The notes beneath the pieces are model-generated. The model was given only the letters and a program-made list of their open reading frames with translations, was not told where the DNA came from and made no database searches. This document shows, piece after piece, positions 1 to 10,434 of a stretch of 64,000 nt of DNA; positions within the stretch are counted from its first letter, which is position 1; each line of letters starts with the position of its first letter. The DNA comes from Lobosporangium transversale (taxonomy: Eukaryota > Mortierellomycota > Mortierellomycetes > Mortierellales > Mortierellaceae), in assembly GCF_002105155.1 (NCBI RefSeq), contig NW_019028979.1, forward strand, positions 310,001 through 374,000. Direction: 5' to 3'. The translations under genes and the position numbers were made by a program.

Positions 1-636
1 AAGTCAGGAAATACACACCAGTGAACTGAACTGAATAAAAAAAAAAAAGAAAAAAAAAATGTAGGGCACATACAGCTCCCATGAACCCTTTTGTTCATTC
101 ATCCACTCGCAATGGGAACCCAAAAGGGAGCAAGCGCCATGTTGTCTCATCATCCGCCCTCTCTCCTTGTCACGCCCTCCTTTCTCCTTTTTGTTTTTTT
201 TATATAAAATTATACGGCTCCCAACTTTCCTTCTTTTCTTTTTTTTCCACCCTTCCATCCTCCTTCCTCTTCATACGCTCTCCTCTTCTAACATCTCTGT
301 TGCAAAGATCTTGACCGTAGTCTTGATCTATAGCATCCTCTTCCTAGCCTTGCATCCTTTGCAAATTCCTTCCCTTCCATCCCTTTTCAGGGTATAAAGA
401 TTCCCTCCCACCGAAATCCTTACCCACACCTACACACATTCCATACGTCCGACCACCTTTCATCTCCAACCATCGATAACGTACCTCATCATCATTATCG
501 CTCTATCAATTCATCTTCCAATCTCTCTAATCTCTCCTTCCTTTGATAGTTGTACCTTCCTGTCCATCGATCTTGAAAACTAATTAAGGTTTTGATACGA
601 TCTGATTAAAGCGCAACCACATTTATTTACAGCAGA
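1..636. other. Upstream region of the S41 peptidase gene
   Basis: No gene is supported here. From about 130 to 560 the + strand is strongly pyrimidine-rich, as seen ahead of most genes in this window, and probably represents promoter plus 5' leader of the peptidase gene. Short A and T runs lie at 38-58 and around 195-245. Small open frames in this stretch follow the pyrimidine bias and have no recognisable domain. Confidence 0.6.
393..399 (+). promoter_or_regulatory. Candidate TATA box of the S41 peptidase gene
   Basis: TATAAAG sits in a pyrimidine-rich stretch about 240 bases before the start codon at 637. Position and sequence fit a core promoter with a leader of roughly 200 bases. The transcription start is not visible from sequence alone. 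Confidence 0.4.
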
Positions 637-1059
637 ATGAAATTCACTTCCATCCTCACCCTGACTGCTGCCTTGTGCGCTGTCACTGCAGCTGCTCCAT
701 CCAAAAATGATTCCTGCACATTGATGTCTCAACAGGCCAGCAAACGAGGCGCTTCAATGAGCTATGGAGCCGTGAAGGGTTGCTTTGAGAGCCACCCATA
801 CCGTCCTGACGTTGCTGAAAGGTCTTTGAGATCTGTGGAGAGAATGCTTAGCAACTTTTATGCATTTGTGGAACAAGCCAAACAAGATCCCGTCAAAGTT
901 CCTGGTGGAAGCATCTTCAAATCCAAGCCCGTGGATATCCTCGGCGAGCTGGCCAGGATCCGTAGAAAGAAGGATTGGAAGAGCGACTATGAGTTCCAGA
1001 ACGCGATTGCTTATTTGCTTCTTTCGGTTAACGATGGCCATCTCTCCTACACGAGTAAG

Positions 1060-1109
<50 letters not shown>

Positions 1110-2489
1110 GAAAATCAAACAATCAATAAGAGAGGGATGCTAAATATATCTTTATTTATTATTTTTATTAATTTACATTAGACTACTGCTACAGGACTGC
1201 AGTTTTCCGGCAGCCTATCTCGCTCTACGCACCTGTAGTCAATGGCAAACAATCTGTACGTGTCTTTCACGTCAATACCGAATTCTCGAGCAAAGGTCTT
1301 CCCAAAGATCCAGCCTCCTTGACTGAATGTGAAGTTCTCACTATCAATGGCAAGCCCGCTATGCAATATGTTCAAGAGTTCACTGACCGCACTTCAGGTA
1401 TCTCCAAGGATCCAGGTGTTCGTCTCAATGACGCCTTCGCAAGCACATCCTGGGTTGGTGACCGCTGGGCTATCAGTCCCGGTGGATTCGCATACCGTTG
1501 GGAGCTTCCAGAGAAGTCATCGGTGGATTACACCCTCAAATGTCCAAAGAACCAGACCTTGAAATTGACTGTTCCTTGGGATATCCGTGCTTCAGACATG
1601 TTTGAAATTGATTATTCTAAGAATCAAAAAGCCTATTGGAGATACCAATGTGATGCTAATGGCTATTATGACAATTACAACGACGGAAAGAACAGCAACA
1701 ACAGAGCCAACAGCGCCAAGAGACTTACCTCTCCCCGTTTCATTAATGGGGGCGTGTCTATCAAAGGAGGTGTCTCTGTTACTGTCGCTCCAGCTACGAC
1801 CACCTTTCAGCGGCGTGGTGCCCTTCCAGCGGAGGAAGCTTCTAACACGTATGATGCTCCTCGCAACGGCAAATCTGGTAGCAAGGGACCATCAGTGATT
1901 ACTCAGGCAAAGCTGGTGGATTACACTACCACGACTGCATTCTATAAGATGAATGGTAGCAAGTACTCGGATGTCTGTGTCGCTGTCATCTCAACCCAGA
2001 TGGCCGAGTTCTCTGACGATGACATCTCAGATTACTCTGAGTTTGTTCAAGGCTTCCATAAGCTTCAGAATCAAGGATGCAAGAAGTTGATCTTGGATAT
2101 GACCAACAACGGAGGTGGCTCAGTTGATTTCTCCTACTTCATCAACCATGTGTTCTTCCCTAAGACAGAGCCTTATTTCGTCCAGGACTTGAAGACGAAT
2201 GATCTCGTTCGGGAAGCAGCCAAAAAGGCCATCAAGAGATCACGAAATGCTCCTCCTTCTATCTTTGATGCCCGCTTCTATGTTTCTGCTGCAACTGACA
2301 AGACCTACAAGGACACGTCCATGTTTTTGAAGGATGTAAAACATAAGCGTGCTGGCTCCACGGTCACGTTCTCACAAAAGAACTATTTTGAACACAAGTG
2401 GCCATTCATGAAGAAGATCAAGCCTGTCCAGTTCAAGCCTGAAAACATGGCCATTATCACTAACGGCTTCTGGTAAGACTCTTTAAATG

Positions 2490-2522
<33 letters not shown>

Positions 2523-2961
2523 CAAAAGTATTCTGAACTAACTTCTTTATTTAAAAAAAAAAAAAAAAAAAAAAAAAATCTATAGTGGATCTGCTTGCTC
2601 CATGGTTGCAACTCGCTTCTCGGTAATGCATGGCGTTAAGACCTATGCCATTGGAGGCATCACAAACCGTCCCCTCTCTTACTTCACTTTCCCTGGCGGC
2701 TTTGTCATGGACAGCGGAACACTCCTAATGGACATCAAGGATTTGAAACTCAAGGGTGTCAAGAATATGCCCGTATCCTCACCTGTGGTCGCAGAGACTA
2801 GCATGGCCGTCGGAGAGATCTACACTTTCGAAAACAGCACCATCCCTCTTGAATACGATGCCCAATATTATGCTGCCAATATTCACTTGGACCAGGATCC
2901 TGTCTCTGCTAGGCACCCAGATCAAGTCTGGGTTAAGATTGCCACCCAATTTAAAAAATAA
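637..2961 (+). CDS. Secreted S41-family (CPAF-like) serine peptidase
   Basis: Three exons, 637-1054, 1182-2472 and 2586-2961, give 694 residues in a continuous frame. Residues 1-20 form a signal peptide (MKFTSILTLTAALCAVTAAA), so the product is probably secreted or vacuolar. The first half carries the PDZ-like segment found in this family, with an LTINGKPA motif near residue 192. The tail-specific-protease core follows, with ILDMTNNGGG near 445. The junction of exons 2 and 3 falls in the codon that begins CGSACS (about 570-575), where the serine of the CGS triplet matches the nucleophile position of fungal S41 peptidases. Intron 1 holds a T15-A34 tract. Intron 2 holds a T tract, a CTAAC branch site and an A tract. 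The physiological substrate is unknown. The family assignment is firm; boundaries rest on GTAAGT and GTAAGA donors. Confidence 0.88.
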
Positions 2962-3595
2962 GCAAAAGGAGCCGAGCCGGCATTCAGTTCAATTGATAAA
3001 ACAGTGCCTACCTATTTAATAAATAATCTGGATTCTCATTTAAACTTTTCCTTTGAAACAAAATTGCCTTTTTTTTTATTGTTTTTGTTATACATGATTA
3101 CTACTTTTACTTTTTTTTGGTGCTTTGTTCTTTTTGTTCTTTTTTTTATATTTTCTTTTTACTATACAGCGCGGCTGGATTCTTTGCTTTGTCCTTGACT
3201 TATTGAAATAAAGCAACAAGGCACGATCCCAAAATCGCGAAGGAACTACAACGAGTTGTACAAGTGAAGTTTAACGAATTAACGCAAAAATAATAATAAT
3301 AATAACCAAGTGTCTTAGGCTAAAGTACAGGAATCTGAGGAAATGAAGAAAAAAAAAAAAAAAAAAAAAAGACGTGTTGTATGTGTGTGGTATGTGCATG
3401 TCGAAGAGTAAACGGAAAGGTTGAGGAAGAAACCAAGAGGCCAAATTGCCTATAGTGCATACACAGAAAGCTAAGAGTTCTCTACTGTGTGTGACCAGGA
3501 TGGCCGATCGAAATAAAGTGATGTCTCGTAGAAGTCGAAAGACTTCGAAGATCCGTCTCCGATAAAAGTGTGCATCGGTAGCGAATCATACTAAA
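2962..3595. other. Spacer between convergent peptidase and EPL1 genes
   Basis: This is the tail-to-tail 3' region of the S41 peptidase (+) and EPL1 (-). It is A/T-rich, with AATAAA-like elements near 3020 and 3209 and an A tract at about 3350-3370. I see no further gene. Confidence 0.6.
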
Positions 3596-5834
3596 TTATT
3601 GAATTAAATAAAATAGAGATAAGTCCTGCTGACCATCCTTGCTGATTTGATATGCCATTATATCCATTTTTACATTTGCGCAATGGGAAAACTTACCTAT
3701 CACGCAAATCGTCAATAAGATCGTCTTGATCATACGAGTCATCATCAAAGCGATACTTGTCAAAGGCGTTGATACCATCGTACTGTAAGAACAGATCTTT
3801 GAGATTGTCGTAGTAACCATGTGAGTCCTTGAACATGTTTCTAGGTCTCGTAAACTGGCGGTCAATGTGAATACGACCACCACGGCCGACACGCTTTCTG
3901 AACGACATGTATTTGCCATTGCGTTGCTGAGGCAATATCTTGAAGAATTGCTGCGGGTATGGTACTGTGAATTGTTGATACGGATTCTGTAACGAGCGAA
4001 TATGTGTTTTTTAAATTATAAAAAAAAAAAAAAAAAAAAAAAGAGGCACATGGTTAATGATAAGGATAAAGTACTCCAAACCAGATTTAACAGATATACT
4101 CTTTACATAGTACGTACGTCAGTAAGATCCTCCCAGCCAACATCGTCCTCTCGGCGTTTAGCCAACTCAGATTCAATATTGGAGTGCGAAGAGCGGTCCT
4201 TTCTACCATCCTCTTGAGATGAGGTCGATTCACGGTCTGCGAGGAGGTTATGAGGGATACGAATAGTAGCGCTGGCCTCTCTTCTGTTCTTTTTCTGTAG
4301 TAAATAGGCGAGAAATTTCATTGCAAGTAAGTATAAAAAGATTTCTCATTATCTTCGTAAGTTTCGAACAAGATTTTCTTTTTCTTTTTTACCTTCTGAA
4401 TGTCTTCGTCATCTTCCCTGATACCAAGACTTCTCTTATATTCGCGCACCTTGCAGCGCTGATCGAAGATTGTGTGTTCGAGTACAAGCGATTCTTTCCG
4501 AACCTTCTCGCGCTTTGAGACCATCTCAAGCAGACTGCGTGCACTCTCCATCTCCATACGCAGCTTTCGCAGTTTCTCGATCGATTGCTGGTCAGTACGT
4601 CTGGTTTTGCGAACGGGCTTGCTTTCGCGGCGACGGAAACACAGGTATGGGTCTGCTTCGTTCCTAACAACCTCCTCAAACTATTAAAAGTTCCCCAAAA
4701 GTTAGATTAGTTGACTTGAGTTGAGCACTTTTAGGTAACAAGTCAATCATCATTAAACAAACTTGCCTTCAGTTGAGGGGTAATGACTTTACCACCTCTC
4801 TTGGATCTCCTTTCCTGCCACCATGGATACACAGACGCGGCAATGTTCTTGAGACCCAAGAGCTGTGGACCCGTAAATGTTGCCTTGAGATCTTCAAATG
4901 ACGGGATCTGGCCACTATCCTGTAAGTATCAGCATGAATTGTAAAGTAATAGTGAGTTACTATGCTGAGCACTGAAAACCGTGCCACAGCAGAGAACGAA
5001 GAAAAATGAGATAGAAACTTACCAGCTGCAGATAAGGAACGCGCTCATTAGTGATTTTTTCGAATTGCCACATGATTAGCTCAAAATGGTCTTCATCTAG
5101 TTTTTCCTCATCAGCGGCTCGCTTCTCATTAAATTCCTTGAGCCATTTGTCATCCTCATCATCCATATTATACGGACATCCGATACAATCCTCGACTGTG
5201 GATGAAAATCGGATGAGGGTTGAAGGCTCTGAGAAGGGGCGATTGTAGAAATCACGGTAGTTTTCAATTTTGCGGCTAGCATCGGGTGTAGGGATGTACA
5301 GTGATTTAGCCTCACCAGTTGTCGTCAGCAGATTGGAAGCAGAAATAGCTGCTTGCAAGTGATGTTCCTATTCAAACACGAGATGAAATGCTGTTTAACA
5401 TCTTGTATATATGCAATACATATACATGTCAGAACAGAGACGCGATTCAAGAGAAATCCACAAGAACATTTTATGAAGCGGCGAAGTCCAGCTGTTCAAG
5501 AGAAACTGAGACAGTCGCCCAAACACAACACTTTGAGAAAGCCCCTCCGAAGAAATGAGAAGATAGGATTGATGAAGGACTAATGCCCGTGTTTTTGCAT
5601 CCACTACTGTGGAAACGGAAAGGAAAAAAAATGGCGGGAAAAATAATATGTACAAAAATTTAACACAACGCATACCGCTTCTTCTTCCTTATCGACACCT
5701 GTCTCTGTCTGAGGAATACTCCGTTGCAAACTGACAGACTCATCGAGATCAGGGATATCGACTGCACGATAAACGCGCAGGAGTTGCTTGTTATTGATCT
5801 TGCGGTTCCTGAACCGGGCCCCAACGTTCTTCAT
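3596..5834 (-). CDS. EPL1: Enhancer of polycomb-like protein, NuA4 subunit
   Basis: Exons on the minus strand: 5834-5676, 5367-5023, 4919-4767, 4680-4393, 4294-4118, 3986-3697 and probably 3641-3596, about 485 residues. The N-terminus has the EPcA signature: FRNRKINNKQLLRVYRAVDI, then PDLDE, ETGVDKEEEAEHHLQAAIS, and later YLCFRRRESKPVRKTRR. A Lys/Arg-rich coiled region follows. In yeast, Epl1 scaffolds the Esa1/Yng2/Eaf6 piccolo module of the NuA4 histone acetyltransferase. The third intron uses a GC donor (AAG followed by gcaagt), and the frame requires it. The C-terminus is uncertain: reading through the last donor gives a stop directly after LRDR, while splicing to 3641 adds about 15 residues. 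An ATG at 5945 would add 37 residues; 5834 was chosen because conservation starts there. Confidence 0.87.
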
Positions 5835-7437
5835 GGTTGGGCTGGCTCTGGAGGGTGTTGATACTACGGGAGCAGGAATTTTGGCAGGATAGTAAAAAAT
5901 AGTGTTTGTACGTGGGATTTGAGTCACGTGGCTGCTCAGAGTCAATTTTTTTTTTTTTTTTCCTTCCTAGTCAAGTCAGTTTTTTGAAAAGTTGAAAGGA
6001 AAGCACAGCAGAAAGGTTGATTTTTCTATCAGAAATAGTGAATGAAAATGATTATGAAATAGGATGGGGTCATTAGATGAGAATGAAAGATGTGAGTGAG
6101 ATGCAGATGCTCTGATTAATGATTATGGCCAGAATGATGCGTCGCTGGAGAGGGAATTGTCAATGAAAGAAATGAGGGCGAGTCAAATGAAAATTTGTGT
6201 TCGAGGGGGTGCGAATATTCCACCTGTGAATACTGCGTGACAAATTTTTTTTTTTAGTTGTCCTTTGATGTGTGCAGAGACAAAAAAAAAGGTCGGGCGT
6301 AAAAAATGATTTTATTTCGGGAGGGCTGGAGCGGGGTTTATTTTTTTTTTGCGCAATCTGCAGAAAAATCTGCTCTCCATCTGACAACACTAAATTGGCC
6401 TAGCCAATCAGACTAACCCGTGATTTGGACTGCTCACTGTCTATTCACGCGTCCAAGTGCAATATCAGATCATCTATTAGGAGCACCACAACTTCTACAG
6501 GAGGGAGTCGCTACGTAATGCAATCCCAAGCCTTGCAGACCATTTCCCGGGACAATACACGGTAAATGAAGTCTGGTATGTATATTAACCCTCTCTGTGC
6601 ATATACTATTGAAGTTTGCTTGTTGAGAAAAAATGTTTCTCAATTTTGATACGCACCATCTAGTCTTTCTAACTCAAGCAACCCTACTGTTGAAACCAAG
6701 CCTATTGCTAGATTCACTTCTTCCTCCTCTTGCATCCTCGAATCGTACTACTTTATGTAGGGTGCCCGTGCCTTCTTCAATCCCATCATTATTCTCGCTT
6801 CCCTGATGTTTTGTATTTATTACTCCTTTAACGTTTCTCATTGTATTTCAAATCAAATTTTCAGGGGAGGGTCTCAAGAGGATAGATAACAGGGCTTTAC
6901 TTCACGAAAGGGCGTCCTTTCTTATATACTTGCGTTAGTCGGTCTTGAACAAAACTGGGAACATATTTCTCTTCCTCGTTTTCTTCCTCATCCTCGCCTT
7001 CAACCTCGCTCTCATCTTCTTCTCCACTCTTATTCTCTTCTGTATCCCCCTCTTATATCTTATATCTCCTCTTTCCTGTCTTCCTCTTCTCTTCTTCTTA
7101 CTCTTCCTGGTTCTGTCTTTAATTCAGCACAGAGAATATCTTTGTGGCTAGGCGAATAACTATGGTCAGACATTGAGGCTTGCTTTTCTTCTAGAGATGC
7201 CGAACTGCACATGATGCCGTTTCAAGCGTGTTTTGGTCTCTGGAGTCGTGGTCTATGATAGCTCTGCGCGGTAAGACGAAAGCATTGTTGGTTTCGAGGC
7301 CATTGCTGAAACCTGCAGATTTGTGAATGGATCTATAATGCCATTCTGAGTATGATATGACTGTATGAAAGATCGTTCGCTTATTTCTGAATATACATCC
7401 CAGCTATTAGAAGGAGCAACCTCATTGATGCAAGGAG
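5835..7437. other. Spacer upstream of EPL1 and downstream of the UsgS-like gene
   Basis: No coding region is supported. The EPL1 leader lies at the left end, with a T18 tract (A-rich on the EPL1 strand) at about 5945-5961. The stretch 6945-7130 is a pure pyrimidine-rich segment on the + strand that yields a spurious hydrophobic frame. An inverted CCAAT pair is listed separately. Confidence 0.55.
6394..6408. promoter_or_regulatory. Inverted CCAAT-box pair (ATTGGCctaGCCAAT)
   Basis: A perfect 6-bp inverted repeat with a 3-bp spacer presents two CCAAT boxes pointing away from each other, about 560 bases upstream of the EPL1 start. CCAAT is the binding site of the fungal Hap2/3/5 (NF-Y) complex. 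The role at EPL1 is inferred from position only. Confidence 0.4.
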
Positions 7438-8655
7438 TCATCGAACCTTGCAAACTCGCTGACAGGACATCGTTGGGTGGGTGCGACAGTGTGAGTGCGA
7501 CAGTGTGAGTGCTTCCGTATCAATCGTTAGACACGAATCCCCGCTAGATTCTAGGTAGTATATCCGCTCTTCTTGATATCGTTTCAGCTTGAGTTTTGCT
7601 AAACGCTCTTTATCTGCCTCAATAATCTCCCTTGTTGTAGGCACATCAACACCCCTATCAAGGCTATAAACCTGTGCGCCGTCTTCTGAGTGCGAATCAG
7701 GCCTACTAAAGCTCGCATTGATACTGCTACGGATGGTAGTCTTGACATCGACATCTTCCCAATCTCCTTCAACGCCAAGGCTTTGTTTCTCAACTAAACT
7801 ATTTCTATAGCCTCCATGCTTTTGCCTTGTATTCGCCATAGACCCACAGGATCGACTGAGTAAGAATACAACTGCTGGAAACAACCATGGAACCACAGCA
7901 ATTCCGATCCATGGGACATTGCAACACAGTAACCATACACCAAATACAAATCCCTGCATTTCAATACCATACAGAGATATCCATGCTCGTTCTTCCCATT
8001 GTTTAAAACCAACTCGCACAAGATAGGGCTGTAAGAACTCGTACATCAAGAGCTGTTGCAAAGTGAAGATTTGAAGACCCCAAATGAGAAACCGAGGATA
8101 GATGACGAATACTGCGAGGATGACTAGTTTCCAATACACATGCTGGGTGCCCCTGTATCTCAAGCTTAAATCGATAGTCACGAGCGCAAGTCCCTTGCAA
8201 AGTATTGATAGCAATCCACTATAGTCGATGAGTTTACGGAGGATCATGGTCGAGATATAGGCCATGAGGATTCGTCGGTAATATCGTTTTGTTTGAGAGA
8301 AATATTCAAGCGCAGGTTTTGCAGTAATGTCAGGCCGTTCTGAACATCCAAGAAGTTGTACTGTATTGATGAAGATTTTATCCCATAGAAAAGGATAAAG
8401 GTATCGACAGACAAGGATGGAAGGGTAGAAAAACGGGTTATGTACAAAGTAAGGCCCAATGGTGAACGGTATGGATTTGATGACGATATGAATGATACAG
8501 TAGATTGCTGAGCACTGAAAGCTTAGTGCAAGGATAACTCTTTTTGTCTCTGAACCATTTTTGTGCTGAAATACCTCCAAGAGGTGTTGTAAGCCAGACC
8601 CAAACTGTGACACCCATTCTCTAAGGTTAAGTGCCAACTGTTTGATATGAAACAT
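7438..8655 (-). CDS. UsgS-like multi-pass membrane protein
   Basis: A single-exon frame of 405 residues starts at an ATG at 8655. Several hydrophobic segments are visible: about 45-65, 75-95, 135-165, 175-205 and 230-270. The block that runs LLMYEFLQPYLVRVGF to an aromatic-rich segment near 205-245 resembles the conserved C-terminal half of the ascomycete membrane protein called UsgS, whose function is unknown. The last ~120 residues are hydrophilic, with a Glu/Lys/Arg-rich helix (EADKERLAKLKLKRYQEER), and probably lie in the cytosol. A short direct duplication (agtgtgagtgcgac, near 7488-7510) sits in the 3' coding end. It is transcribed divergently from the alpha/beta hydrolase. The family link is from remembered pattern only. 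Confidence 0.7.
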   Translation of the reverse strand: MFHIKQLALNLREWVSQFGSGLQHLLEVFQHKNGSETKRVILALSFQCSAIYCIIHIVIKSIPFTIGPYFVHNPFFYPSILVCRYLYPFLWDKIFINTVQLLGCSERPDITAKPALEYFSQTKRYYRRILMAYISTMILRKLIDYSGLLSILCKGLALVTIDLSLRYRGTQHVYWKLVILAVFVIYPRFLIWGLQIFTLQQLLMYEFLQPYLVRVGFKQWEERAWISLYGIEMQGFVFGVWLLCCNVPWIGIAVVPWLFPAVVFLLSRSCGSMANTRQKHGGYRNSLVEKQSLGVEGDWEDVDVKTTIRSSINASFSRPDSHSEDGAQVYSLDRGVDVPTTREIIEADKERLAKLKLKRYQEERIYYLESSGDSCLTIDTEALTLSHSHCRTHPTMSCQRVCKVR

Positions 8656-8771
8656 GTGTGTGAGAAAAAGATGGAGATGAGATGCCGAGATTAATCAGAT
8701 TGGATGAGAATGAGAATCGAAAAGGCGTGAGAACGCCAGAAAGAAGATTCCTTCAATCAAAGTGCAGACCC

Positions 8772-8792
8772 TGACCAATAGGCCATTGGTCA
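8772..8792. promoter_or_regulatory. Inverted CCAAT pair in a divergent promoter
   Basis: TGACCAAT, a 5-bp spacer and ATTGGTCA form an 8-bp perfect inverted repeat. It lies in the 381-bp gap between the divergent starts at 8655 (-) and 9037 (+). The two CCAAT boxes face each other, so the site could bind Hap/NF-Y for both genes. Confidence 0.45.
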
Positions 8793-9036
8793 ATTAGGCC
8801 CCATCGAAACAATAGGAGTATCTTTAGTGCTGCGGTAAATAGGTAAATAAAGAGATGTTGGTATTAGACTTACTCTTAAAATACACGCGCCAGGTAAAAG
8901 ATGCAGTAAGTGTCTCTTGACGAAGAAGTTTAGGGGGAAACAAAAAAGTTATCAGTTGACTTTCATCCATTGCCCCATTATTTTCTCAATTAACACTTTT
9001 GACGATCCCTTTTTTCACAATTATTGCACACCAACC

Positions 9037-9512
9037 ATGGCATCCATCCCAATCCCTCGTTATTACCGAACTCCGATTTACATTCCTTCGAAAAATGACG
9101 GCTGCATGCTTGAAGTCTGTCTGTCCATCCCAACAACAATTTCTTCCCAACCCCGAATCTACACAGGAGTCGTTATCGCTCATCCATATGGTCCCCTTGG
9201 TGGTTCATACCACAATAATGTGGTTGGTAATCTGTTGCAGTGGTTCGAAACCTATCAGCTCCAAGCTGCAATAGATGACAGCAATGATAGCGGCATTACA
9301 GCGACTATGTCCTCTAGCAGTGCATCGCTAGAGACAGGAGCTACGCCCGCAGGCAAGAAGAGCTCAAAAAAGAAGCATTCTGTCCCACTGTCCTGTGTAA
9401 TTTGCGCTTTCAACTTTCGGTAATTAAGCCTTGTTTAATGATTTAAGAATCCTCGTCTTCTGACGTAGCCATTCCTCTCTCTTTCCCTGCCACCCAAGAA
9501 ACCACCATTAAC

Positions 9513-9560
<48 letters not shown>

Positions 9561-10434
9561 GTGCGGCCGATCCAAGGGTAGGACATCATGGTTTGGAGGG
9601 GCAGAACGCGACGACTATCAGACTATCGTTGATTTTCTACAGAGTGGCTCTCACTCCAGAGCAAGTCCCCATTTAGGCCACCAAGATTCTGATATTGGTT
9701 GGTCTGGCAAGGTCTATGATGACACTGGCCGCCAGATTGATTCACCACGATTACCATTTTTCTCGCGGTTTATACTTTGTGTACGTTTTTATTGCGTAAC
9801 AGAGAGTTGACAATTCTCCCTCGCAACCGTGATTGACAATATCCATGATTCAACACATGTCCTGATATTGCGTAATACATAGGGTTATTCATATGGCGGG
9901 ATGGTCGCGTCGACAATTCCGCCCCCTCTCAGAAATCCAGCTGATCCAAGCTTGGGACATTTGCCCACCACATACATCCTTGTCAGCTATCCTGCCGGTG
10001 TATCTTGGTTTCTGACCTGTGGTGCACATCGTTCCTTCGCAAAACGCGCTCGAGAGATTCTTTTTCAAGGAGATCCAAAGCAAGAGACGGCCATGATGGA
10101 AAATGGAGAAAGAGATAATGAAAGTAGAAGTGAAAGTGGGCGAGACAGGAAAAACTCAACAATAAAAGCTTATTTCATTACAGGAGGGCAAGATCAGTTC
10201 ACGAGCCCAAACACCCTTCTAACCTGGCTCAAGACGAATACAGGATTAAGTCCGCCACCAGTACCAACACCCAGACAAGCCAAGGGGGATGGCTCGAACA
10301 TTCCTTTGACTTTAAGACGACCAGATGGGGCCATTCATCTGGATGTGCTTGAGGATGTAGACCACTTTTGGTTAGACCGTGAGCAAGAGTTGTTGGATAA
10401 GCTACAGCGCTGGTGGACCGAAACGCATGTGTAA
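9037..10434 (+). CDS. Alpha/beta-hydrolase family protein
   Basis: Exons 9037-9419, 9558-9780 and 9883-10434 give 385 residues. The order of motifs is that of a small serine hydrolase: HPYGPLGGSYHN near 48-59 (oxyanion-side strand), NFRGCGRSKGRTSW near 126-139, and GYSYGG at 203-208 with the nucleophile serine at about 205. The acid lies in TGGQDQF near 305 and the histidine in DVDHFW near 362. Ser/Lys-rich insertions near 92-118 and polar linkers between blocks are probably disordered loops. The substrate cannot be told; carboxylesterase or lipase-like activity is possible. The first intron ends in a T16-A28 tract placed directly before the AG, which is unusual. The frame and the conserved RGCGRS junction support that splice. 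Confidence 0.87.
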
